The notes below the pieces were generated by a model. The model was not told the DNA's origin. It saw only the letters and a program-made list of their open reading frames with translations, and ran no database searches. A stretch of DNA of 64,000 nucleotides from Hyperoodon ampullatus. Lineage: Eukaryota; Chordata; Mammalia; Artiodactyla; Ziphiidae. Every line of letters starts with the position of its first letter. Positions within the stretch are counted from its first letter, which is position 1. Location: assembly GCA_949752795.1 (NCBI GenBank), contig OX457070.1, positions 38,899,185 through 38,963,184 on the forward strand, read 5' to 3'. A program made the position numbers and the translations under genes. This document shows positions 22,431 to 34,528 of the stretch, one piece after another.

Positions 22431-25400
22431 GCACTCTGGGCTTAATCAGTGACCCAGGGCTTAATGGAAGAGACATCTCAGGACGTCAGGCCCTGGGATG
22501 CTCTCACCTCCACTTTAATTCCCTCTGTTCCAGCTTGTGGACCACTGTGAACCCAGAAGCTTTCCTGCCTGGAGCTCTAGGTGTTACAGATTTTAATTCT
22601 AGTGAATACATTTCCTCACTTCCCATATATGTGTTGCAGCCCCAGTTTGATAAGATAGTCTTACCCTCAAATCTGGTCTTTGCCTTTGCTAGAGGCACCC
22701 ACTGCCCCTCTCACTTCTGGCCTGAAGCCTGCTACAGTGCACCCCACCCATCATATTGCACTATGTCCTTCCTTTGACATCTCCCTCTTTGGAATGGAAT
22801 TTTTTTTTTAAGTGCTAAGTGTGTATTTTTCATCTCCTGAATTCCTTTCATCTCCAGAATCACTTGGCTCTCTTCATTAAATAGAAACATGCATGGGAAC
22901 TATAGTGAGGCCCTCAAGCCAGCATGTTAAGGACACGTGTTACAGACATCATGTGGAGGTCATCAGCAGGCAGTGAGCCTGGATAACATCAGCCTTTATT
23001 CCTGACAGCTCCTCCAATGGCCATTCCATGGAAAGCATGCACCAGAGGAAGAGTGTCCAAATAGTACAAGTCCAAATGAGATGACATAATCATGGAAGGC
23101 TCAACCTGGCTTATAGGAGACAGAGCATCGCAAAGAAACCAGGATTGAAATATAACCAGGAGAACATTTAGAAGATGACCAGAAGGCTATAAATATGATT
23201 GTGTTTTAACAGTTATCACCTTTCGTGGCAGCATTTGTCTCCAGGTTCTTAAAAATTATCACACCAGACTCACTGGTGGCTTCTCCAGGAGAAATCACAG
23301 TGCTTTTCCAAGTGAGTTCTTCCACCGGTTTCGTGAGTTTAGTCCCACTTGTGTTGTAGTTGCTTAATCTCCAGCTGGCTCTTTTCTCTATTTCCATTTT
23401 CCGCAGCCCCTTCATCTTACTTTTTTTGTGCCTTTCCCCTCCACTCCACTCTATCCTCCTCCTTCATCCCCTCTTGCACACAGGGACGTATACATGTTTT
23501 GGATTAGAACCCAAAGCTATTATCCTCCAAATGTGCGAGAGAGAAATTGCCCACAAATGGCCTTGGGTGGTGCTTTCTTTGGGGCCACATTTGTGAAATT
23601 ACATGGCCTATTCTTGAGCTTGAGAGGAAATACTAACTGGGAAAGTTTTGTTGTAACTCAGGAAGAAACAGTCTTTGTAAGCATGAGACCATCTTCACAG
23701 GGCAGTCTGAAGAATATTCTCATCAACATCCCCAGAGAGGGAATTTGAAGGATAGAATGTCTGTCCTTCATTGGACAGAGTGAGAAATGGAAGAGCAGGG
23801 ACAGCCGGTGATTCCTCAGACTCACATAGAATGGCAGGATAAGGGCTCAGATCCAGGACTCTTGTCTCAAAACCAGGCCTGACCAAACACAGCTTAGCCT
23901 GCATGTGTTACTGTGCCACTCTCCAATTTCCGGCCTAAATGGAGCTGCCTTTGCTCTTTGCCAGCTCCAGACAACTAACCCTGCTCTGGCCAGAGACCCT
24001 CACATGTTCCCTCTTTTGATGGCTCCTAGGCCCCATCATTCTGTGACCAAGAATGCCCCTCTTCCTAGTATCAGGGTACCTAGATAGATGCAGAAATCAA
24101 ATTCTGGCTCAGTAAACTGAGCCTTAGCAGATGTGGTGCCTTCTGGGAAATCAGCCTGTGGAGGGGCTAATGCAGTTGGATTAGAGAGTGTGCCTCTTTT
24201 TAAGGAATATTCCCCTAAATACAGTTTCATGCTGCAGGAAACCTTTTTTCTGACAAAGTGCTCGCTTCATCCCATTTCCCTCCGGCCTCTGTTTTCTTAA
24301 TTTTACACTGAAGGATCGGTGTGCCTGGGAAACATCCATCTCCCTTCGCCTCTTCTTTTGCTCCCCTTCTCAGAGACAACAAGGTCTCCCTCCTCCCCAC
24401 AGGGGTGGTGGAAAGGTCGGGGGTGGAGGGAGGTACACAAACTGATTTATCTCAGCCTGTCAGTTGTCTTGAGGACATCAGTGATGGCGGGTGTCTGCTC
24501 CACCCCAGTCATTGCCAGGCTCCTAGCAAGAGCTCTGCCCTTCACTAAGAGCACACAGTGCCCCTTGAGGATGACCACCATGCTCATTGTCTGCTTTCCA
24601 CCACAGCCCCAGGACAGGGTCTGGAGCCCCTGCTTCCAGGCAGCCTCCTATCAGAGCTGAGCAGGGAACCAGCTGAAAACAAATCCTTCCCTTCTGGAAG
24701 GGTACTTGATGGTATTGGTGCCATTCTGGAGAATTCCATTTTGGGTATAAATGAGAAGCAAGCATTACAAGTGACAGTTATAGCAAATCAGAGTACAGTG
24801 GATGGTTCCAACCTTTATGCACATTGCGTGTCATAATAAATGGCTTTTTAGGAAAGACAACGTGCGCAGAGTCAGATGCACAGGCTGCAGCTCTGCAAAG
24901 GAGTGTGAGGAATCGCCATTGTAAAAGCAGAGCATGGCCAGAGGATGAGGTCACCTCCAGCTCGAGCCCTCAAATCTGTTCCCTCCATCCTCTAGGAAAC
25001 ATGGCACACAGCGTGACACTGGGTTCATTATTTCTTAATGTCAGAGTGAAGAGAGATTGAGTTGCATATTGATTGCAACTTTGGAACAGGGCTTGATCTG
25101 TTTTTCAGCATCTCTAGGGTGAGAAGGTCAAGGCTTACACAGGTTATGGACTGCAGTCCCCTGATGGCCAGCAGGAAAGCTGATCACATGCCATGTTTTA
25201 GCTTTGAGGAAGCCAAACACAGGGATTCTGTGACATAGTTCAGGTTCTCAGCTAAGTGACTAGCAAAATCTGATATCTGAGTCTTGGTCCACTCAGAAGA
25301 AAAGGCTTGGTTTCGCAAGAGTGGGGGCTGTACTCTATATCAATATATATTTGCTCACCATTCCCAAAGTTTCTGTCTTCTGACTCTGCTTAATCAGTAG

Positions 25401-26063
25401 CACTAAGGGCCAAATATGCCTGTATCCATCTCTCTGGATTTGCTTCCAGAAGAATCTGATGATTGGAGAGGTCTGTCAACATCATAGACAAAAATGGTCT
25501 AACATATCCTAGTCATAGTGACCTATGTATTTAAACTACATTTCTTCATAGAACTCAGCATTTCTTTCAGGGTTACTTCATGAGTCTCCAGGATTCTAAG
25601 GGGGCCTCAGTTGTGTCCCCAGTAAGGATGGAAGAAGGAGGATTATTGAACTGATTCAGAGGAAGCACACCCTTAAAGACGGTACTACCCTTATCCAAGA
25701 TCTAAATACAGTGACTACAAGCTGGGTGACTGTTGCTGACATAAAAAGTCCCAGAGATGTTATTAAGGAACCGGTCCAGAGTGTCATGGTTAGCTGGTTT
25801 CTGCACCTGCTCTGGGACTCAGTGCCCTGCCTTCAGCATTTCCACTGGTCGAGGGAGGAACTCAGAGTTCCTCCACCCAAAATATGAGCCACAGAAGAAA
25901 GAACATCCCAGTGGCTTCCTAGAGAACTTGCGCTATTGAACTTGAATTCTAGGTTAAAGTTGAGCACACAGGAGTCTGCTCTGTTTTCAGTTTCAGCCTT
26001 AGTGAAATGACTAGTGACCCTGGGGGTGGAGTATCCTAAAAAGGCAAGACTGATAGTAGGAGG
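22431..26063. other. Long unique noncoding stretch
   Basis: About 3.6 kb with no repeat family I can name and no gene. Frames at 23428-23748, 24319-24660, 24558-24836 and others are 80-113 codons, lie on both strands and have no domains. The stretch at 25060-25930 might be old retroelement-derived, but I cannot support an assignment. Confidence 0.4.
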
Positions 26064-26195
26064 GTACAAACTTTACAGTAACGGGCCGGATAGAATGATC
26101 CATGTGGTCACTGTTGCAGCTACTCAGCTCTGCTGTTGTCGGGGAGACTGGTGGGCTGGATTTGACACAGGGGCCATAGTTTTCTGACTCTTGGT
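26064..26195 (-). mobile_element. hAT-type DNA transposon relic, internally deleted
   Basis: CTTTACAGTAACGGGCCGGA, GTTGCAGCTACTCAGCTCTG, GGGCTGGATTTGACACAGGG and GCCATAGTTTTCTGACTC match, in order, a widespread non-autonomous mammalian element ('gggccggatagta...caactactcaactctgc...ggccggatttggccc...gtagtttgccgacc'). I am sure of the repeat, less sure of its formal name. Confidence 0.65.
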
Positions 26196-27865
26196 TTATA
26201 CTATCAGGTTGAGGTAATGCCCTGATTTCCATTCAAAAGCAGTACCCTCTCCCTCATTGAATGGGGATGCCAGTATTTTTTCCAGGTGAATTTAAAGGCG
26301 TGGAAAAGAGAAGGTAGGATTGTTAAAGAATAGCACTGTTGGTTTGTAAAACGCTACTACTGCTTTGTACAAAATTATTTTCTTCTCTCACTATATTAAT
26401 TGAACATGTACCTACATAAGTAGACCCTGACATCAATTCCAAACCCATGAGTGCAAACACAGATGCACACACAGATATACAAAGGCTTGTACAATGCCAG
26501 ATGTGTGTTCCCAGACACATCTGGGTGGACATGAGCATATGCACCGAAAACTCAGAATCCATCTGACACGATTCCCATATTGGGTATTTCAATGAACTCT
26601 TTACAATCACAGCTATTCTTAGAAAGGCCTCAGATACCCATACTCTTTACCTGGTTTCCTTTGTCACCTATTCTTGCTGCTAAGAACCTGAATAGTGACA
26701 CCAGCAGTAGCACGGTTCTGTATGAAAAGGTAAAAAGTCCTTTCCATTTTCACCTTGGTCTTTTCCCTCTCCCCCCTTGCCGGCAGGCTGCCCTGAGTTA
26801 ATGCCCAAGAAGCAGCAGCTTTTTCACTTCACCCTCTGTGCACATGGCTGAGGTCCCAGCGTGGAGCACCTTCCTTCTGTGGGCTCAGAGCTGCAGAGCA
26901 GACTGACTTTTAGACTCCAGCACAAGGTTTTCTACCTCTGTGGACTGTCTACATTGTGTCCCTTTTCAGAGGGAAAGACTAGGGCAAGCTTCAGGGTCCA
27001 AGTGCTCATTCTGTTTCCAAACCCATTTTACCGTTGACTTAGGGCAGGAAACACAAGTTGCCCTGAGAGCCTGCTTGATTTCTCCTGTGGGTTCTGCAGG
27101 TGGGGAGGAAGCACAGTGGACAGAGTTGAGTGGTTTTTATTCTAGAATTCATTCAAGGATTTTGTCCCCGATCTCCTGGCCACCCCAGGAATGAAGAATT
27201 TAAAAGGCTGCAAGAAAGTGGTAGGACATGGTGATGGTCTTGAAGGATGGAGTGTCCTGGGATTGAGGCGGTGGGGTGGGGCAGGGACATAGCAGTGTCC
27301 TAGCCGCACTCTCTGTGTCCCTTTACTGGGTGGGAGAGGAGGAAGAGCCTTCTTGGCACAGGTGGACACATCAGCAGAGTCACAGGTGATTCCCAGGTGA
27401 CTCTTGGGGATGCTGGCAGGGGAGGGTAATAAACCAGTAAGGTCCTGCTGAAGGTGTGGTGGCAAAGTTTTGTGAGCACAGAGGGGAGAGGTGTGGGATT
27501 TACCAGTGGTCCCTTCTGGGTGAGGGATGAGGCACAGCTGAGAGCAAGCCTCTGCTCGAGGTTCTCATCCTTATGAGATAATCTGCAACCTTTTAACACC
27601 CATTTCTTCCCTCAACATAAAAGTGCTACTGAAGAAAACTCCCAAGTTTAGCTCCATTGTTATGCAGTTAATGCCCGTAAGCCAGCATTTGCTAAACTGG
27701 GCTAGACTTTAGAAAGTCTCTGAATGTCCTGAAATTATATGCCACATATAAGATAATTTTTCTATGTGCCTATATGAGTTTGTGTGAGTGGGTGTGGGTG
27801 GGGCCATAACTTGATCAAATTCTCAGGAAATCTGTGATGTCCATAAGATGAAGAACTATTTCCGA
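26196..27865. other. Unique noncoding sequence
   Basis: No gene or repeat family is recognised. Open frames at 27142-27465 and 27300-27599 are antisense to plus-strand GGTGGGG-rich text and have no domain. Confidence 0.45.
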
Positions 27866-28086
27866 GGGCTTCCGTGGTGGCGCAGTGGTTGAGAGTCCGC
27901 CTGCCGATGCAGGGGACACGGGTTCGTGCCCCGGTCTGGGAGGATCCCACATGCCGTGGAGCAGCTGGGCCCGTGAGCCATGGCCGCTGAGCCTGCGCGT
28001 CCGGAGCCTGTGCTCCGCAACGGGAGAGGCCACAACAGTGGGAGGCCCGCGTACCGCAAAAAAAACACAAAAAACTATTTCTGAAG
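27854..28086 (+). mobile_element. CHR-type SINE, plus orientation
   Basis: Body 27866-28072, the only plus-strand copy of the short CHR SINE here. It starts GGGCTTCCGTGGTGGCGCAG, so the pol III A box (TGGCGCAGTGG) and B box (GGTTCGTGCC) can be read directly. It ends GCGTACCGC and an A-rich tail (A8 C ACA A6). Imperfect flanking repeats AACTATTTCCGA (27854) and AACTATTTCTGA (28073) mark the duplication. Confidence 0.95.
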
Positions 28087-28371
28087 CCAAAAGAACCTTG
28101 CCCTAGCGGTTAGATTTCTGGTGCCATGGTGGGTGGGTGTAGAAGGTACTGTGAGCTAGGTGCTCCTCACTGCCCTTCATGGAGAATCTCACTCCCACTG
28201 CCCTGCAGGTAAGGCAGGAATGGGCAGTAGGATGCCCAAATCACCAAAGGGCATGATGCTTCGTAGTAAACAAGGAGCTCATCTAACTCTCCGGGTCTGT
28301 GGTCTGTGCTAAAACTAAATATGTGTTCCAGCTGGGTATGGAATATCTTCACCTTTCTGCAAGATGTAGAA
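28087..28371. other. Unique noncoding sequence
   Basis: Nothing recognisable. Confidence 0.5.
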
Positions 28372-28520
28372 ACAATAATAACAGCTTTGGTTCTAAGCAC
28401 CTTGCATGTATTAACTCATGTAATTCTCATAGCCACTTTATGAAGTAAGTCATGAGTTAATTCCCCTTTACAATGTAAGCAACAGAGGCACAAGGAGGTA
28501 GGTAACTTGTTCAAGTTTAC
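28372..28520 (-). repeat. MIR SINE relic
   Basis: GTTCTAAGCACCTTGCATGT, then ATTAACTCATGTAATTCTCA and GGTAGGTAACTTGTTCAAG follow the reverse-complement MIR order. Confidence 0.85.
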
Positions 28521-29124
28521 TCCACTAAGGAAAAAAGCCTCCTTTCATATGGTTGGACCGGCGGTTGGCATGGAAAGGGCTTTTTGCACAGGTCCTGGGC
28601 GAAGCCAGCTCTTCTCCCAGGGAAGCCAGGTCCCTCCTCTGTCTCTGTGGTGCCAGGCTGGGCACACATTCCCACCCACACAGCAACCCATTCTCACATG
28701 TGAATGTGCCTTTCAAGAGCACACAGCTCCCCTTTCCTCTCTCTGACCTTCCTACTCATGGCTGCATCCCTGGTGGCTTGGCCTGCCAGGTCCCTGGCCC
28801 AAATAATCTAGCAAGAACACACTCTTTGCTGCCTGCCAGAGTCCCTGCTTGGACCTGCTGACTCCCAGTTTGGAATGCCATGCAGAAGCATGTTTGGAGC
28901 CTGGCTCACCGTGCCTGCTGCTTCTGCTCAGGCTCAGCCAGAGGGACGGTGGTGGTTTCTTCCCTTCATAAGACCTTAGCGTAAGAGGACATCTTTCTGA
29001 TACTGCCTAATTTGTATTCGATTTTTCTTCCTCTTTCGGAACCCATAGGAGATGTCAGTAAGAGGAAGTTCAGGAGAAGACAGTGGGGGCGTTCGTTTTG
29101 GGGGCAGTGTGGGTGTGTTGGAGG
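28521..29124. other. Unique noncoding sequence
   Basis: Frames at 28507-28746 (plus), 28525-28722 (minus) and 28553-28861 (plus) occur but show no domain. No repeat is recognised. Confidence 0.45.
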
Positions 29125-29305
29125 ATGGGGTCCCACCACTTGCCAGAGGTGTGATGGCAAGTTGCTTTACTTCTCTGAGCCTCAATTTCCATTTCTTTAA
29201 AAGAAAAAGTAAGACGAATAATAGTTACTCTGTAGGTTGTTTGAAAGAGTGAACGAGATCATGCAGATGAAAAGATGGTGGCGTATCCATGCTTAGCACC
29301 ATTGC
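29125..29305 (+). repeat. MIR SINE relic
   Basis: GTTGCTTTACTTCTCTGAGC followed by CTCAATTTCCATTTCTTTAA and GAATAATAGTTACTCTGTAG matches the MIR 3' half. Confidence 0.8.
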
Positions 29306-29379
29306 TGAGATGTGGTCAGCACTGAGTCCAAGACTGCTGTTCATTATTGAGGTGCAGAGAACGAGAGGTCAGTGCAGGC

Positions 29380-29560
29380 TGGAGAGTTCGGGATGGGATT
29401 TGTAGGTCTGGATATTCACAGAGGTGAAGGACAGGATTCCAGAATAGGGAAAAGCCAGAGGCAAAGGCACATAGGTGGTGTGGGAGATGGTATGCCGGGG
29501 ATAGAGGTTCCTGCAGTGATGGGTTCATTGGGCAGCAGGGCCAGGTGTGACGGGAATAAC
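29380..29560 (-). repeat. L2 LINE fragment
   Basis: GAAGGACAGGATTCCAGAAT, then AGGGAAAAGCCAGAGGCAAA and GGCACATAGG resemble the reverse-complement L2 segment 'gcattccaggcagagggaacagcaagtgcaaaggc'. Confidence 0.5.
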
Positions 29561-29772
29561 AGATGGAGGTTTTTTAATTGGTGATGCAGTTGAGGTCTTT
29601 ATTACATAAATGATGGTCTTTATTAAGTAAATAATTGAGAATTTATTCATAAAGTTTCTGAATAGAATGGAAATGTGGTAAACTGTTATTAAATGGTATT
29701 TGAGAAAGATTACACAGGAGTGTACAGAAAAGATATATGTCAGAGACTGTCATGAATTCACCAAGGCCATTT

Positions 29773-30010
29773 TGCTTTTCCGTCTTTTTTTTTTTTTTTT
29801 TTTGGCCGTACGCGGGCCTCTCACTGTTGTGGCCTCTCCCGTTGCAGAGCACGGGCTCCGGACGCGCAGGCTCAGCAGCCATGGCTCACGGGCCCAGCCA
29901 CTCTGCGGCATGTGGGATCTTCCCGGACCGGGGCACGAACCCGTGTCCCCTGCATCGGCAGGTGGACTCTCAACCGTTGCGCCACCAGGGAAGCCCTGCT
30001 TTTCCTTCTG
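29773..30010 (-). mobile_element. CHR-type SINE with target-site duplication
   Basis: Body about 29787-29996. The flanks TGCTTTTCCGTCTT (29773) and TGCTTTTCCTTCTG (29997) are the duplication with small mismatches. The tail joins the body as GGCCGTACGCGGGCC. It faces the plus-strand copy at 27866 across about 1.7 kb. Confidence 0.94.
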
Positions 30011-30018
30011 AGCATAAA

Positions 30019-30384
30019 ATTGGACTACATTTCCCAGTCCGCCTTGTGGCAAAGAGAGGCTGGGTGACAGAGTCCTGGCCAGTTAAGAATTAATGGAAGA
30101 GATATGCACCGCTGTCAGGCCTGGCCCATAGTGTGTGATCCTACACATTCACTTCCTCATCTTCTAGCCAGAAGCTGAAGATCTGACAGAAAACTTCAAA
30201 ATTCTGGGGAATGGTGCTGCCACAAGTTGCAAGGGGCCTGGGTCACTGAATGTGTGGATCAGAGCCCCTCTCTCTTTGGTGCCTATTGGACTTCATGTGG
30301 GTAAGAAAAAAACATCTACTGTGTTAAGTTACTGAGAGTTTGGGATTGTTTGCGACAGCAGTTAACTTACACCGACTAATACAG
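30019..30384 (+). mobile_element. Old LTR-like (possibly MaLR/MLT-type) relic
   Basis: ACTACATTTCCCAGTCCGCC near the start, GGGGCCTGGGTCACTGAATG in the middle and TTAAGTTACTGAGAGTTTGG then CACCGACTAATACAGG at the end form a familiar order of landmarks from an ancient mammalian LTR-like repeat. I cannot name the subfamily. No coding capacity is visible. Confidence 0.55.
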
Positions 30385-30541
30385 GTTGGGATAGAGAGAG
30401 ACCAGCAGAGAATCTGGAGGCTGGTGCAAGGATTCAGATATGAAATGATAGAGATATGATTTGGTAGAGATTGAAGTAAGAAGAAGTGAAAAGTATTCCC
30501 TTGGGCAGATTCACATGACTTAGTGACTATTTAGATGGGGA

Positions 30542-30544
<3 letters not shown>

Positions 30545-30580
<36 letters not shown>
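30545..30580 (+). repeat. (GT)18 microsatellite
   Basis: 36 uninterrupted bases of GT, ending in ATGATG. Likely variable in length. Confidence 0.97.
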
Positions 30581-30583
<3 letters not shown>

Positions 30584-30736
30584 ATGCCTGTGATTTCTAG
30601 TCGAGTGACTAAGTATGGTAGTGCCATTGACATAAATTAAGATATCAGGAGATGAGATATGTCTGGGAAAAATGATGATGAAATGTGTTCTATTTGTGGT
30701 GGATTTGAGGTAATGGTACAAAAGGAAGTATCTAGA

Positions 30737-30978
30737 CAAGGATTTCTCAACCTTGGTACTGTTGATATTTTGGGCCCAATACTTCTTTGTTGCGTGGGCA
30801 GCAGTCCTGTGCACTGCAGGATGTTTAGTAGCAGCAGCCTTGGCCTCCACCCACTGGATGTGCCCCTCCAGCCTCTGCCGGTTATGACAACCCATAAGGT
30901 CATCATGTCCTCTTGTCTCCAGACATTGCCAACTGTTGAGGGAGGCAGAGCAAAACCATCCCTGGTTGAGAACCACTG
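30737..30978 (-). mobile_element. hAT-Charlie-type MITE, nearly complete
   Basis: The ends GGATTTCTCAACCTTGG and GGTTGAGAACCACTG are imperfect terminal inverted repeats. The interior (TGGGCCCAATACTTCTTTGT, CACTGCAGGATGTTTAGTAG, GTCTCCAGACATTGCCAACT) matches a common non-autonomous hAT element. TCTAGA occurs just outside both ends, consistent with an eroded 8-bp target duplication. Confidence 0.82.
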
Positions 30979-32214
30979 GTCTAGAGGGAATTGGAGGTGT
31001 TCATGAGTCTGAATGGCCTAAGTTCTGTGAAGAACCCTGTGTAATCAGGGCACTTCGGTTCTCCTGCAAGGCTCAGACTTCCAGAAGTTAGCAACTCAGT
31101 ACAGTCCCCATGGAAGCTGTCTCCGGGACCTCAGGCCACATTTTGATGAACCCTCCTGTGATCTGTATTCTGGGCTTCAGAGAGGATGAAAGGGGCAAAG
31201 ACCTGGGGGACATATGATTGGACAGAGGGATTCAGGAGAGCCACAGTGAGGACCAAGCAAGGCTTCGCTTCCAGCATCCCAAGGCAGGGGCAGTGAGGTC
31301 TCTCTCAAGCCCAAGAGAGGCCCAGGATCTCTGAGGCATGTGTGTTTCCTTCAGTATATTATCAACTGAGCTTGTAACAAAGCTTTCCAAATGGAATGAG
31401 AAAATCTCCCGGATGGCAACTGGCAGCATGGTTTGGGAGGATTCCCTTTTCATTTCCTATGTTTTATGATTTTTTTCTTCTGCTTTTCAAAGAGCAGTTT
31501 TACAAGCTAGTATTCTATATTGCTCTGCCTGTACTCCGAGAAAAGATAAATATTTTCAATGTGTTTTCTGAGGCATATGTTCCCATTGAGAAAATGTATC
31601 CCTTATGGACAGAGCTATTTTGACCTCATTAGCTGGGTAGATCAGAGGGAATTTGACAAACAGGCCCCAGTATGCCCAGGAAGCCTGTTAGTTTCCAGGG
31701 GAGCTGGGGGCTTGGCACCCCTGGGGGTGCACATTTGGGTTTCCCAAAGGGCTGCAGCAGGAAGCCGAGGGGAGCCTACTAAACAGGTTCATCAATGAAA
31801 GAGGCCTGGGAAAGTGACCTTGCTCCTAGCTCCTAGCTCAGAGTCCCACTTAGTGGGAGTGGGGAAAGGAGATGGGAGAGCCCGGTCACAGTTCTGCAGA
31901 GGCTTGGGACCCCCCCAGGGAAGCTCACACAGAATGCAAAGCCTGCAGCAAGTAACTACGGCTGATTTCTCCTTGAAAGGCACTGGGGAGGTTTCTCTGG
32001 ACGGAGGGTGACCAAGATCTTCCCAGTTTTAGCACCAAGCAACTCCTCTGTCCCTGGCTAACCAGGGGTGGTTGGTTATCTAAACTGGGTGAATGGGATC
32101 AAGTATAAGCTGAGGCAATAGGGCAAAGCCTGCTGCTCCCAGTCTCCTTCACGACACCCCAGATGTTAGACATTCAGCCTTTGGGGTCTGTTGGCAAGCC
32201 TGCTTATATTTTAG
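30979..32214. other. Unique noncoding sequence
   Basis: No repeat family is recognised. Frames of 60-80 codons on both strands have no domain. Confidence 0.45.
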
Positions 32215-32425
32215 ATACAGAATCCCAGTTTCAGACTTGCTAACTAGGTGACTTTAGATAAGTCACTTAACCTTTCAGCACCTAACTTTTCTCATCTGTG
32301 ATTTTGGGTAATTATTTCTACCTGCACAGTTGTTGTATGGACAAAATTAGGTTAGTGTGTATAAGACATTTGCCACGTAGAGGCTGTCGCAGCCTTATGT
32401 TATATATGATAATAACACAATAATT
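32215..32425 (+). repeat. MIR SINE relic
   Basis: CTTGCTAACTAGGTGACTTT followed by AGATAAGTCACTTAACCTTT and CTTTTCTCATCTGTGATTTT is a clear MIR core. Confidence 0.9.
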
Positions 32426-32529
32426 ATTACTATAATTAACATCTAGTTCCCAAGATCCTTTATTAATAGGCAGTAACTCCTGAGAAGGGTGATCTTGTAA
32501 GCCAACATCAGCTCACAAGCCAGGTCAGT

Positions 32530-33050
32530 TTCAATCCTCACCTTCCTTGAATTGCCTGTAGCTTTTACACAGTTGATAAAGTGTCATGAAACACTTTCTC
32601 TACTTGACTCCTGAGACATCACTCTCTCTGGTTTCTTCTTTTCTCAGTCTCTTTTAATAGATCTTCCTCAAATCTTTAACCTCTCTACATATTGGAAGCC
32701 CCCATGTTTTAGTCCTTTGAATTTCTTGTTTCTGTCTGCCTCCTCACTCTTTTAAGATGATCTTTTGACTTTAAATACCATCTTGACCCTGAACTTCTGA
32801 ATTTACATCTTAACCCCCAGCCTCTCCCCTTATACATAGCGTCATAGATTCAATTTATTCTCACCAGTAGATATGAGAGTCCCCTTTGTTTCGCATCATT
32901 GGCAAAACATATGTCATCAGATTTGTATTTTTCTGCCCTCTGATGAAAGGGAAGTGTACTGCGTTATTCACTCCGTGTCCATCGTTCTATCACCTAACCC
33001 CATTTCCGGTCCTTGAAGTCACTCTCACTCTCAAGCCTCCTTGGTATGCG
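32530..33050 (+). repeat. L2 LINE fragment
   Basis: The pyrimidine-rich plus strand has TTGGAAGCCCCCATGTTTTA, GTCCTTTGAATTTCTTGTTT, CTTTAAATACCATCTTGACC and CTTCTGAATTTACATCTTAA. These match the interior-to-3' L2 order ('ttggagtgccccagggctcagtcc...ctttaaataccatct...aaatttatatctccagcc'). Confidence 0.7.
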
Positions 33051-33217
33051 ACTGTGTTCTGTATTGATGTCTGAGACTCTCGGATGCTTGGGGGTGACTT
33101 TGCAGTATTTCCTTAAAACACAAAATACTGAGGCAAAAAGAGCAGCTTCCTCTTGTCTAGAGGCCAGGACTAGAGCCATTATATTTACTCCAATTCTGTC
33201 CAGGGACATTACCTATC

Positions 33218-33270
33218 TTGATATATTTATCCTTTATTTATTTTATATTTTATTTTATTTATTTTTTAGA
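33218..33270 (+). repeat. (TTTAT)n-like AT-rich tract
   Basis: Imperfect TTTAT/TTTTA units. Low complexity. Confidence 0.8.
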
Positions 33271-33459
33271 ATTAAGGTGTGATGATAAAATCTTGTAACT
33301 GACTTTAATACACAAGGATTTGGTCTAAATCATATGATATTGCTCAAAATTTTACCATCATCTTCATTTTGCATTTATTTTGCAAATGCCTGAGTATCTT
33401 AAGTGATTTATGGAACAAGGTGGGGATATAAATAATAAATAAGTACCTCTTTATACTTA

Positions 33460-33700
33460 TGACCTATTCTTTTTTTTTTTTTTTTTTTTTTTTTGCGGTA
33501 CGTGAGCCTCTCACTGTTGTGGCTTCTCCTGTTGCGGAGCACAGGCTCCGGACGCACAGGCTCAACAGCCATGGCTCACGGGCCCAGCCGCTCCGCGGCA
33601 TGTGGGATCCTCCTGGACTGGGGCACGAACCCGTGTCCCCTGCATCAGCAGGCGGACTCTCAACCACTGCGCCACCAGGGAAGCCCTGACCTATTCTTTT
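33460..33700 (-). mobile_element. CHR-type SINE with long pure tail
   Basis: Body 33474-33686. The perfect 14-bp duplication TGACCTATTCTTTT lies at 33460-33473 and 33687-33700. A run of 25 uninterrupted T residues (33470-33494) represents the poly(A) tail. Several CpGs have decayed (CGTGAGCC for CGCGGGCC, CAACAGCC for CAGCGGCC). Confidence 0.96.
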
Positions 33701-33764
33701 GAATAACATTAGAAATAGTAAATATTGTTTCTTTGAGGGTGAATGTAAATTTGGAAATAATGAA

Positions 33765-33872
33765 ATAGTGACACTTAATTATCAGTTTAACTTTCTGTGT
33801 GACCTTGGACAGGTTACTTAACCTCCCTGAACCATTTTTACTGATTTGTAAAATAAAAGGGTAGTATTTTCC
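33765..33872 (+). repeat. MIR SINE core fragment
   Basis: TTTCTGTGTGACCTTGGACA followed by GGTTACTTAACCTCCCTGAA is diagnostic of the MIR core. Confidence 0.9.
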
Positions 33873-34447
33873 AATCATCAGGGGTTTTCTCTTATATTCT
33901 GTAGTATAGAGGACTGTTTGGTTATCTGATAGCTTAAAGATTTTTCTTGATCCCGCATTGTTATTTGTGTATTTCTCTCTTTGGTAGATGAACGTAAGTG
34001 TGGGTCTGTGTGTGGTGCCCATAAGTATATATGTGTGTATGACAGCTGAGGGTTATACGTGTGCCAGTCAAAGACTATGGCTTTGAGATACCGTCTCATC
34101 CAGTCCCTGCCTTCAAACCCAAGCATATCCAAAATTACCTAAACTGATAGAGGACTAAAGTATTTTGAAATTCACAACAACTCTTGGAGTTTTTTGTTTT
34201 CATTTTTGTTTTTAAGAAATTCTTCTCAAGATTAAAATAAACCTCTCTTGTAGTCCTCTAGTCACAGTCACCCTCGTCCTCCTTGGACGTAGGTAGACAC
34301 ACACAATGTGAAATACCAAACTTGAAAATGTGAGTTTGAACCCAGAATATACCTCTTTAAGCAGAGGCCAACATGAAGGGATGATAAACATCAGGTAAAC
34401 ATAAGAACAGCAAAAACTTCCCCTTGCAAAAAATAAGTCAGTCTCTG
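33873..34447. other. Unique noncoding sequence
   Basis: AT-rich, with no gene or named repeat. Confidence 0.5.
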
Positions 34448-34528
34448 TACCTATCTACCTATCTTATCTATGTATCAATCTATATATGTATCTAATCTAT
34501 CTATCGATCATCTATCTGTGCATCTGTC
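34448..34528 (+). repeat. Imperfect (CTAT)n microsatellite
   Basis: Tetranucleotide CTAT/TATC units with TGTATC and CGATC interruptions. Confidence 0.9.

Noticed and set aside
22431..26063. Suspected endogenous retroviral remnant
   Set aside because: I could not point to any LTR boundary, primer-binding site, or gag/pol motif, so no element is called.
27866..28072. tRNA-like A and B boxes suggesting a tRNA gene
   Set aside because: They are the tRNA-derived head of a SINE. No complete cloverleaf is visible and the body continues into the CHR tail.
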